Below the pieces are notes generated by a model. It searched no databases. It saw nothing but the letters and a program-made list of their open reading frames with translations, and had not been told where the DNA came from. Both the position numbers and the translations under genes were made by a program. From the NCBI GenBank assembly GCA_017163975.1, contig JAFFSR010000227.1, forward strand, positions 7,058,501 through 7,122,500: a stretch of 64,000 nucleotides of DNA. Direction: 5' to 3'. Source of the stretch: Anastatus disparis (Eukaryota > Arthropoda > Insecta > Hymenoptera > Eupelmidae). Every line of letters begins with the position of its first letter. Position 1 is the stretch's first letter. This document shows, one piece after another, positions 53,605 to 64,000 of this stretch.

Positions 53605-56600
53605 TCAGGTACTACTGTTACTTTCTTTATTTTCTTTGTCCGTGTAATGCTCTATTAGATCAACGTTTGACATACTATCGCGTCTTTCTTGCTGCTTGCT
53701 TGATGATGTCTCGATGCTTGCTTTTGTTGTTAATGAGGTTGGCGCTTTTGTCGATGATTCGATTGTTGTTATTACCGTTGTCGTCGTTGTTCCTATGGGT
53801 GAACTATCGCTGACCGCCCCTCTGAAAATTAAAGGGAAGTAATTATTTTGAGTTATTAAATATTTTTTTATTTTTTATGATTACGAAATTCTGGAATAGC
53901 GTAGATGAACTAATTAGTAAATAGACACTAGCGAATAAACATATCATAGAAAAAATCATATCTATGCTATCAAATATTTATTTAACTTATTTAATTACTG
54001 TATAATTTTCCGTTTGCTTTAATATAATATATATTGAGATATATTACTAGTTAAATTATATATTAAAATATTTAAATCCGTTGTATATATTAATTTAAGC
54101 TTAAGATACGCAAATTTATGAAGGAACCCGAGTGCTGGTATTTATTTCATTTGAAAGTGTCAAAGGCATAGGGAAATTTCGGGACTATGTTTACTCTAAG
54201 CCATTTAAATGCGTCTGCTCATTTGGTGGTTTATGTTTATTCACTTGATTCCGATAATATTTGTACATTTTATTTGATTTTAAATAACGTGTTTGGAAGA
54301 AATGAAGATTTCAAAACAAAAATTAAAAAACTTAAATTAAAAATTGAATATTTAAAACTCTACTTTTCGTGTATGATTAACACGTGAGAGAAATGCTTGA
54401 TTTACACACTAGTGCGCAAAGCTTTATAGCTCTGACAAATACTTAAAGTCTGTGATTCTTGACGATTATAAAATTTTTCTCATGAAAAACAATGTTAGAA
54501 GTTCTTCAATAAGATGATTGACTCACTCGTTTTACTCGAACTATTATGATAATAAAACTACTTATTGATACATTTGAATACTTCATCAAAAACATGTTTA
54601 AAAAAATTATTCTAATATAGTTTTGCGCTCAGAAAAATAAATAAAAATGACATGGCAAACGATTTTCTATAAATGTTCTTTTCACTAAAGATTAAAAATA
54701 AATCAGATGAGTATCCAGAATATAACCGATCAATAAAATATCTATATATAGAAAGTAGTTTTTGTCCGTCTGTAGCAAGACATTAAGTCATTATCTGATT
54801 GTTTTTCTTTAAACCGAAGGAACATTTTTTACATTGAACTTTTTCCAATAATTTATATATCATATATATAGTAACATGGTCGGAGAGGTATAGATAAAAA
54901 AATCATACAAGTATGACTGGTCGTTTCAACATATAATGACATGCGTCATCTCCCTTAAAAAGCAAGAAATTTAACTGACTATCGATGGAATGCATACACA
55001 AAAAACTGTCTTCGTAATTAATTATAAAATGTAATTTACAGCAATAAAATTAAAATTGTACATTTTGTTGAATCGTTCTTAAAATAACTATAATTTCGTT
55101 AATTATTGGACAGTCATCATAGAGGAAATTACTATAATTTAATGTGAAATTTACTAGAAAATATAGCAAATTTAAAATAATAGTAATTTGTCTAGAAGGT
55201 TAATACAATTATAGCAATTTTACATGAAGAATGCTGATTTTTATTATTTTTCCCAATGCAACCAATTAATCAATATATATATATTTTATTTCTTTAAATA
55301 ATTTAAGAATAGCAAAATTACTATAAGTATAGTAGTAAAATACATGATAATATTTGTATTATAAGCAATTAAAAGAAAAAGATTCTTTAGTTTTTATTTA
55401 CATTATCATCTATTCAATTTTCAATTTCAATAATAAATATTATAGTTTTACTATACAAATTATTCCATTATATACTATTTGTTATTATCGATTATTATTT
55501 GATTATATAGACAACAAAAGAAATAAAACAAATTTTAATAATTACATTACACACGTTTTAGTTTCACCATTAGTCTTGACCGGCACGCTATCCTCATTTT
55601 TCTTATCGTTAGCATCGTCACTTTGATCCTCGTCACTCGTATCCTTGTCAATGTAAGGTAACTGATCTTCATTTGGATCGTCTACCGTCTCAATTTTATC
55701 AAGTATACGACAGCTTGTGCGTGGGGTTGATGGTGTACCATAAAGTTCTGGCTCGGTATTACTGTGCATTAATGTGAATGGTAATTTTAACGAGACCACA
55801 CCGCCAATCCATTCGCCCATTGGTGACACTACTATTTTAATCTGTGAATTAGAGTCAATGTTTGATGCTGAATATTTGCTTGTCAATTATTTTGGAAATT
55901 TTATTGAGGGTATCATTTAGTTGCGTATTTAATTACAATAATTTATTTTATTTTAAAGAAAAAAAATTTCATGTACTTTAGTATTGATTTTATTTTTGAA
56001 AAGTATTTTTAAACTTGGTTATTGACATAAAGGAATATACTTTCTAATATTAAAATGTTATTACTAAATATTTTTAAGTAAAAATAGTATATTCTTATTT
56101 GAACTGAAAAATTGATTCTATTAATTAAACGTCTATCTTTCAATTTTAATATTAACTTAAGGTGACTCCGGACGTTATAAAATGTTTTAGATTGTTACGT
56201 TTTCTGCAAAAAAAAAATGGTAAAAAATTTAAAAATCTGTAAAATGTCATACGTTAAAAGCGTTATTTGTAAACTAAAAAGTGAAACCTAACCTATTCTT
56301 TGAAGTCACCTTAAACAGTAAAATTTTTTTATGCTTTGTAAAAAAAAATTATTGTACCCTTGTTTCACAAACACGTCATTGTTCTTTAAGTATGTATACA
56401 TTAAAAACTCCATTACCACAGACAACGTAAAATTTAAATATAATTATTCTTGCGTATTTTCGCTAAGCAATTTGTTCCCTAAAACCATATTTCTATTCAT
56501 CCTCGCTCAACTTTGTTCAAAGCAATTTATTCTCATAAAATTGTTCTATCTCTCCCTCTGTTACTGAAACTTTTTTTTTAAATGGAGCTTAACCATACAC

Positions 56601-56947
56601 CTATCTACCATTTCACACGCTATTTTAAAGCACAGACATGTATATACGTATATACTTACCTTGACATAATAAGACACGTAGATAGCAAAGACATTTCTAT
56701 CTTCAGGCGAATTACCAGCACATACGACAGTAGAGGCAAGATTTGCTGCAGTTTTGGAATAACCTGGATCATCCTCAAGAGCAATCCAATTTTTCGTTGT
56801 ACCTTTTTCAGGCCTTAATATGTAAGTACGCGATAAACTAAAGCCAGGCTCAACTGGACAACCATCGCGAGATGACATTTGCGCAACGATATTTTTAAAT
56901 TTACCATTACTAAACATGCATACGTCTACGTGTTGAACAATGTCAGC
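53605..56947 (-). CDS. krz: Beta-arrestin (kurtz type), last three coding exons (5' partial)
   Basis: Non-visual arrestin that desensitises and internalises G-protein-coupled receptors. Minus-strand exons: 56947-56660 (ADIVQHVDVCMFSNGKFKNI through NVFAIYVSYYVK, phase 0), 55841-55555 (IKIVVSPMGEWIGGVVSLKL, PFTLMH, then an acidic tail), and 53821-53605. The last is entered through TTTTCAG in matching phase and ends TGA after about 72 codons. WIALED, LASTVVC, SPEDRNVFAIYVSYYVK and SLKLPFTLMH mark the arrestin C-domain. The terminal exon is Ser/Thr-rich and ends with NVDLIEHYTDKENKE, resembling the clathrin-box region (LIELD in vertebrate beta-arrestins). I see no FxxFxxR AP2-binding motif. The roughly 230 N-terminal residues are not found before 64,000, so the gene probably continues right. 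If the donor at 55,555 is skipped, the frame stops a few codons later (TKTCVM). Confidence 0.88.
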
Positions 56948-59900
56948 CTGGAACAGAAAAATAAAATAAAAGAGATTTTTAGATGTTTGATTGGTGTTGA
57001 TCAAAATTTTTAAAGATAAAAAGGTAGAAAATTTTATTGAAGAAAATTATTATTGGGTTGATTCAAGCATAATAAACGGAAAATTTATTTAAAATATTAT
57101 TTTCAAATTATTGATTATCTCAAAGCTTATAGATTTTGGGATATATAATTTAGATCAATTTTTGATTTACTTCAATAATTTTAAAAACTAAAAGCGCTAT
57201 TTGTAAACTACCAAATGGAAATTCAACCTAACTTCCGTAGTTGCCTTAATAATAAAAGAAAATTTGAAAAAAAAATTGTAATATAAACAGTACTGAAAAT
57301 TATTAAAATACTGTTAGTAATGAAACAAACGTTTATATTTTTGCTAAATCTTCTTGCGGAAAGACGGATTAAGCTTTTATCTAAATGTTAAGCTTACAAT
57401 TTTTGTATGTAATTAAGTTTAAATTATATTTAAGCCACAGATATAATAAATCCAAAGATTACAAATTAACATTAATGAATTTATAATTATATAAAACGCT
57501 TATTTTCAATTTATAACATGAAAAGTTATTTCAACTAATAAAAAAAAGCTCAGTAAAAGCTTTTCTACTTTTAAATTTCGTCCAATCTTTTGAAGTTTCA
57601 GCAAATGACAATTCATAGGCTCGCAAGATATCGTATATTTTGAAGCTTTAGATCCGTGTGACTTAACGATATATAGAAGTATTAAAACAAGCAAACAGAA
57701 GCAGCGTCAGCTCATCCTTTTCAGTTTATAGATAAACTCTGTCTATATCTTTCTCTCTCTATATACATTAACCTGCCAAAAACAGAAAATGATGCTTCTA
57801 TTAAAGCTTTATATATATGCGGTTTAATACGATATAATATAGTGTCATCGTATACAATGGCTGTGTTTAGTCGATTGAGCTTACGAGGACCGTGAATTTC
57901 ATACTCAAATTAAAGCAATTAAATAGCAATTTATCCTTTTGTCACTTTGGCTAAGCCTACTGTTATACATTTCGTTGAGCTCGAAAGCTTGTCATTTATT
58001 TGAAAAATAAATGTTTTTTAAAATTCATTTTTATTAAATATTATAACTTATTTTTCCATGAAATTTATTATAAAATTTATAATGTTTGATAAAATCGGTA
58101 AATTTATTATTTTATTTTTTACAATATTCTATTAAATATTATGATTTTCCCAAGTTAGTCATCATAAATAAAGTTACTTTTAACGGTCCAGATAAAACTT
58201 TACGATTGGTTATAAATTCGCGAGCTCTTATTCATCTCAATTTAAGCTCCGAAAAAAAAACTGATCTTTCTCGTGTCAATAAAAAAGTCAATGAAAAGAA
58301 AATCTAGCTGATTTCCATAAAAGATATGATTTGCTTTCTTTCGTTCAACGATAAACTAACAAAAGAGTAGACAAAAATAATAAGAGGAAAAAAGAATCGA
58401 GCGGATCATTGCATGAACAATGACATGGCGCGACCAAACAAATTTCAATTCAATCATATGATTCCAAATAGCCAGGCGTATAAAGCTTTTTCCAATAAAC
58501 ATCGTATAGAAATCATACATTTCAGACATAACGTTCCAACTTGTTGTCGCAGAACCAAAAGTTTACTCGAATATTCCATTGATCAATGTTTTAAAGAGAA
58601 GAGAAAAAAATAGTTGCTCGGCGAACCATTCAATTTATACTAGTTTTATGCGTGTGTACGTGTGCGTACATTTATATTCGGTGTCAGAAATGAAAAGTCA
58701 CCGTTGTTTACGATGAAAATGATTGAAAAAGTGGTATTAGTTATACGTATTATGTGAAATGAAACATGCGTTAAAATCGAATCGATTCCAAGGGATAATG
58801 CCTATATGTACATGCGTGCAAAATGTTAACTAGCATAGCGCATATATACCCAGGTCTCGGAACACTGATTCAACATATGTTAAGCAAGATTGAGCTTTTG
58901 ATTCTACTGCATATTGCTTTTGCGCGCAACAATTTGTATGGATTAGGAGATATCGTATTAAAGTCGTTTATATAAATAAAGAACATTTATTTGTATTTGT
59001 ATTGGTAAAGAAATATATATTTTTTTGAGATTATTTATGGTACTTTTGTTATATAAATATCGACTGTTCAGTTGTGTTAAAGTTTCAATGATCGTATAAA
59101 AAAAGGATTAAAATAACAAATGTTTTCAAGCAGAATTAAAAATTTGTCGATATTGATTAATTTGTATTTCATTTCTTGGTTTTTTTGTGCATATTTGCTT
59201 GGAAATTAAATTTTTATGTTGTAACGTTAATTTTCACAAAATACATATTTTTATTAAAAATTACATTTGTAAATTTTTAATTTTAACATCATTTCACATA
59301 TTATTAATATTTCAAAAAGGTCAAAGATTATTTTATCATTTCATTCTCTTTTTTTAAGTAAATACTTATCATCTCGCATTTAAACGATGAACTTTCCGAT
59401 GAAATTACCTCTTTTAATTAATCCACTATTGAACTTTTAAGGTTTAGCATAAAAGTTGAAAATTTAACGAGAGCATAAGCTTTCATAATAATCATATTAA
59501 ATATGATATTTTTCGTAAAAGAAAACTTTGTTTAAAGTTTAAGTGAAAAGTTACTTTTTGAAATAAAATTTCAATCTTTTATGTATAATGTTAAAAGGAA
59601 TGAATAATATAAATGAATAATAAGCTCAAAGGATTTTTTTAAAACTAATTATATACGGAAATTTCCACTGGTTCACCAACGAGAAAATTATTCAAGATAT
59701 ACCCTACTGATTATTCTGATTTTTTAATGCGTTAAAAAGCATAAAAAAATATGGGATACGTATTATTTTTACATGCTGATTTGGCGATTTGAAGAGTGAA
59801 ATCCACAAAAAATAGTTTCTTTTCAATGAGAATCAACTGCTTAAAAACAACGTTCATGCAAGCACCTTATTAAAAGAAATGAAATAGCATTTACTTTATT

Positions 59901-60429
59901 AAAAAATTCCAATTCTTCAAAAAATTAGAGAAAAAATTTATGTGAGTGGTATTCACCCTTAAAATTCCTGAATTGGTACTTGAAAAAAAATGCATGTTTC
60001 ATATTCTATTATGTACTTCAACATTTTAGAAAACCAAGAATTTTGGTATGGCACCCCTTGAATAGTTTAAATGTAAATGTTTAAATTCATATATGAATAC
60101 AAAACATAAAATCAGACTAAAAAAATTTAATTGTTTTATTTTAAAAATATCGTAAGCTACAATACATCCAAAAACATATTGCTATTAAAATTTATGCTGA
60201 CGTATATATACGTCACCATAACTTTTAATACATGATCAATGATCAATGAGCATTAAAACATCAAATCTCGCGTAACAGTATCCTAACAATAATTTCAAAT
60301 TTAGCGTACAACCTAAATTCCGGCTAATAACATATTTATCAAACCGAAGTGAAATATTTATAACGGCATTAGTTGTACGGCTAGTGACTCCGAAGCATTA
60401 AACTCGGTGCACTTTAATTAAATCCAACG

Positions 60430-60800
60430 CCTCTTCTCCCGTCTCCCTATCTTCATTTTTCTCTTTCTATTCTTGATGTCTTTAAATGTGCTTTAGAATA
60501 TGTTTAAAGCAACTCCAGCATTCAGAGGAATTACTCGGATCAATATGTATGCACAGAGATTAGTAGAGATTGCCAATGAGCATAGGCGAGAGCGTGCCCG
60601 TTAAAATTCAATGTAAACTACTGCCGCCACATGGACAAATGCCCGAACTATACGCGCAAAGCCCCTCCACGTTTATACGCGCGTAGAGAAGCAAGCGAGA
60701 GGGGAGGAGACAAACACACGAAACACGCGTCTCCCAGTGGCGTAGGTAAACTTACGGCAAACTCGCTTTAGCTCGTTTTCGCCGCGGCACGTTATAGCTT
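60430..60800. promoter_or_regulatory. GC-richer island, possible promoter
   Basis: In a strongly AT-rich region this block is rich in GC and CpG (for example CGCGCGTAGAGAAGC near 60,678 and CGCCGCGGCACG near 60,781). It resembles the promoter and 5' UTR patches seen upstream of the other genes in the window. It could be an alternative promoter of the arrestin gene on the minus strand. There is no direct evidence of transcription, and I see no clear start codon with donor. Confidence 0.3.
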
Positions 60801-60974
60801 TATTTAAATGTGATTAACCGTCCCGAAAATTCGTTGATTAATCACATATTTTTATTTGAAACATAAATATATTTTTTAATAATAAAAATCGTTAAGGTAT
60901 AATCAAATTAATAATAATAAATAAAATCTTTTGGGGGGCGATGAACATATGTAAATTTTTACCCTATTCAACTA

Positions 60975-61070
60975 ACGTATGCGTTGGCTGTGGTCACTAA
61001 GTGCTAACGCACCTCGCTGTGATCCTAATTTTGCCAAGTTCGAACCCGATGTACCGCCTTTTTTTTTTTG
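60975..61070 (+). mobile_element. tRNA-like Pol III element (probable SINE head)
   Basis: Contains a good B box (AGTTCGAACCCGA at about 61,037) preceded by an A-box-like region (TTGGCTGTGGTCACTAAGTG) and a CTCGCTGTGATCC anticodon-arm-like segment. It ends in an 11-base T run right after the tRNA-like part, like a Pol III terminator. The acceptor stem does not close convincingly, so I prefer a tRNA-derived repeat over a functional tRNA. It is unrelated to the SINE family at 13.5, 16.2 and 32.0 kb. Confidence 0.45.
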
Positions 61071-64000
61071 TTTTATTTTTAAATATTATATATTTTTATT
61101 ATCCATTTTTATAGTGGAAAAAAGTAAAATTAAAAATTTATTTAACACCTTAAATTCTATTTTATTTCAAAAATATAAAAAAATATATTTACAGATAGGG
61201 ATAGAAAAAAAGTTTTAATGTCAATACATAACTTATATCAATATGAAATAAAAACCTAGCTAGTTCTGTAATTTTTTCCCGCTAAATAAGAGATGTTAAA
61301 GATTGAAAAAAAATTATTATAAATTAAGTTGTTTTTTCATTCTCACTCAATTGCGAATAATAAAACCTTTTTTGTTTCTTAAAAATGGACCTTTTCTAAA
61401 TTTATATAAATGTGTGACATTTTTAACTAATTTCATAAAAATAGAAAATAAATATAAATAATTCTAATTTTATTTTAGATAAGTGAAATGATAAATTTAT
61501 CTGAAAAAATAAATAAGTTTACAAATTTAAACTTTATTAAAGCGCATTTTAAATAAAAATTGTATTGAATATCATTAATATTTTTAAAAATTGGACTTTT
61601 TCTTTTCTTTTTATTAAATATCATATCTTTATAATATCATTAACTTTTATTTCCAAAATAAAAAAATTGATAATTTTCTTTAACGAACGTAATAATTTTC
61701 AGTTTTTACTAAACAAAATTTTGACTAAACTTTGAATGGTTGAATTATTTTTGTCCGTTAAAAAAGTGACATTTTCTAAAGTTATTTAGGGGAATGATAA
61801 CATTCTTTTTAATTAATTTTTAAAAAATAACATTTTATTTTAACAGTTACAAAATTTAAAAGGCGAAAATTCTCAATTTTTCAAAAATTACATAAACAGT
61901 TTTAAAATTTAAGTTACACAGAGATTAATTATTTAAGAAAATTGAATATTCTTTCAGAAAAATAACTATTTTGCATTTTATCTGACTGCTCGTTCTGTTA
62001 ATTATTATTTTGTAATAAAATTACTTTAAAAAATTTAAGATGTCATGCAAATTAGTATTTTAATAATAAAGAGCTGAACGGTTCTTGAAGCTGAAATTAT
62101 ATGAATTTTAAATAAACAATCAATACTGATTTTATTAATTAATAGTTTATTGAGACCCAAAGTGATCATACTTTAGATGAGATTATCTTAAAGAAATGAT
62201 CGGTGAGGCTATTTGAAAATTTACAGTAATAATATATGAAAGAAAAACCCATTTAAAGTTTCAAAAGAGTATCCGCCTTTTTAATAAACAACAAATTATA
62301 GCTGATGAAGGAGCTATCTGACTATTAACAAAATGTATATAATTTTTTAATCTTTGAAACTTTATGAGAAAAATATTGAGGATGACAGATAAAGGGAAAC
62401 ATCTCTTCCAATTATAAAATATTAAAGAATTATGAAATGTATTTTTAAATATCAATTTCGAATTGGTTATTATATTTGTTTAAATGGTTTATTATGGTTA
62501 TATAAATTAAATATTTTTATTATATTTTTTTTGATTTAACAAAAATTTAACTTAAAACGAATAAAAGAATAATAAAAGAATAATAAAAGAATAAATAAAA
62601 GAATTAAGGAATATGCTTTGATAAAACATATTTTTTAAAAAGTGTTGTGAACTTCATCAAAGCGCATTAAATAAAAATGACGCTAAATACCATTGGTGTT
62701 AAAAAAACATTTATTAAAAAAATGGTTTAATTTTTATAATTAAAAAAAATTTGATTACAATACTGCTTATAAATTTGCTATGTGTTATCGGACTAAATGA
62801 AAGTCTAAAAAATAACCTGATGCAAAAAAATTATCGTATATTTAAAAAGAAATATCGTAAGAAAATAGTAGGTATTTTAAAGTATTCAATAAAAAGAATG
62901 CATTACATTTTTTCAAAACTTCTTATATTATAAAGTTAACTGAAAAAGAAAATGTATTCGTTTAATTTTGTAAAGATGGATTTGTTTAGTTACTTTTCAA
63001 ATATGACTCAATAAAATTTGAAAATAATATATTTGTTAGTATTGCACTGTTTTGTGTAATTTGTGAAAATTATTTTCATAGGAAATCGTATCACATAAGT
63101 ACGTAAAATCAACGTAAAATTTTTGTATGCTTTGAAACAAAATAAATTTTCGTTAAATTTACATCAAATATATGTACTTCATTATTTAAATTGTCTCATT
63201 AAATAGAATTATACATTTCATTATTCAAAAAATTTATATTCTTTATAAATTTTTTTATTGGAATTTTCATTTTAAAATTTACCCGAAAACTTTTTTGAAG
63301 TAAGCCGAATTTTAATCCAAGCCGATGATATGTAAAAAAATTATTTATTGATCATTTTATTATTAAAACAGTTTTCAAAGTATGTGGTAAACGTTATTTT
63401 GTTGTATTTTTTAAAATAAAATGTTAATTATATTGATATTGCACCTAAACATTTACTAAATTGGAAATTTTTCCAATACTACAAATTTTTCCTAACAAAT
63501 ATAATACCAAAAAAAAAACTTTTGAAATTTTAAACTCAAAGTTCATTTAAAGTACTTGTAATAATTAATAAGGCAATTATATCTTGAGTATAAATATTTT
63601 TTTCATACTTAAATAACTAATGATCAAAGCCTACTTATAAGGAGAGATCATCTCCACCTTCGAGAAATAAACCCGGTTAAAACTACAAGACATGATTTGG
63701 TGATGAAAAAAATTAACCCGTTTTTTTTCTTTTGCTTAAATAGATTTCAGTGACAAAGTTATACACATTTTTCAATAATATAATGAAAAGAAGTTGTCGT
63801 AAGAACTTGAACGATCGGACAACTAAAAATCTTACAGAAAAATGTATTAAATATTAAAAAAGTACAAATTAAATACTTTAATTTAAGTCTTATTAGCTCA
63901 AAAAAGCTAAATGTGCTTAAAAAGTTATGCTTGATTGAAAACTATTACATATTTGTTAATAGTTTGAGCATATAATATATGATAAATTTTTTACTCTATT

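Larger units (their letters stand above)
56948..64000. other. AT-rich non-coding region, probably beta-arrestin intron or upstream sequence
   Basis: No arrestin N-terminal exon or other coding exon could be recognised on either strand. The region is AT-rich, especially 61.1-64.0 kb. Exceptions are a GC-richer patch at 60.4-60.8 kb and a tRNA-like element at about 60.98 kb. A short ATAAAAGAATA-type tandem repeat lies near 62,563-62,604. Confidence 0.45.

Noticed and set aside
58413..58613. 66-codon open frame starting MNNDMARPNKFQFN
   Set aside because: No recognisable domain, no splice context, and it does not match the missing arrestin N-terminus.

Overview
The window is eukaryotic nuclear DNA, very AT-rich, with short spliced genes (introns mostly 60-150 bp, a few of several kb), microsatellites, tRNA-derived SINEs and fold-back elements. 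The gene set and protein sequences (kurtz-type beta-arrestin, Drosha, PHPT1/janus-type protein, EMC5) fit an insect. The high AT content and gene structures make a hymenopteran a reasonable guess, but that is inference and the species cannot be named from sequence alone.

Layout. Position 696-766 (minus) is a first coding exon with a signal-peptide-like sequence, belonging to a gene that leaves the window on the left. From about 770 to 18,880 I find no supportable coding gene: this is AT-rich DNA with GA/CT and TA microsatellites, a GC-rich palindrome at 12.2 kb and two SINE copies at 13.5 and 16.2 kb. From 18,888 the window is a cluster of conserved housekeeping genes: XPG/ERCC5 nuclease (+), gamma-glutamyltransferase (-), proteasome subunit alpha-7 (+), EMC5/MMGT1 (-), Drosha (+), TRUB2-type pseudouridine synthase (-), and the first coding exon of a PHPT1-type phosphohistidine phosphatase (+). 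The last three coding exons of a kurtz-type beta-arrestin (-) follow. Its N-terminal exons are not recognisable before 64,000 and probably lie to the right. The final 7 kb is AT-rich non-coding DNA with one GC-richer patch (60.4-60.8 kb) and one tRNA-like Pol III element (about 60.98 kb).

The genes alternate in strand, giving convergent pairs (XPG/GGT, PSMA7/EMC5, Drosha/TRUB2) and divergent pairs that may share promoters (GGT/PSMA7, EMC5/Drosha, TRUB2/PHPT1). They have unrelated functions: nucleotide excision repair, glutathione breakdown, protein degradation, ER membrane insertion, microRNA processing, RNA pseudouridylation and GPCR signalling. I reconstructed exon chains by hand from splice sites and reading phase. 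XPG, GGT, PSMA7, EMC5, Drosha and TRUB2 all close into complete open frames of about the usual family length.

Most notable observations: the TRUB2 homolog has Cys where the catalytic Asp is expected; the PHPT1 gene shows only one exon, ending at the catalytic His, with no recognisable second exon; Drosha carries a long C-terminal RS/acidic tail beyond the dsRBD; XPG carries duplicated TFIIH-binding-like motifs plus internal tandem repeats; and several hairpin or fold-back elements plus a three-copy SINE family look lineage-specific. I found no clear new multi-gene system.
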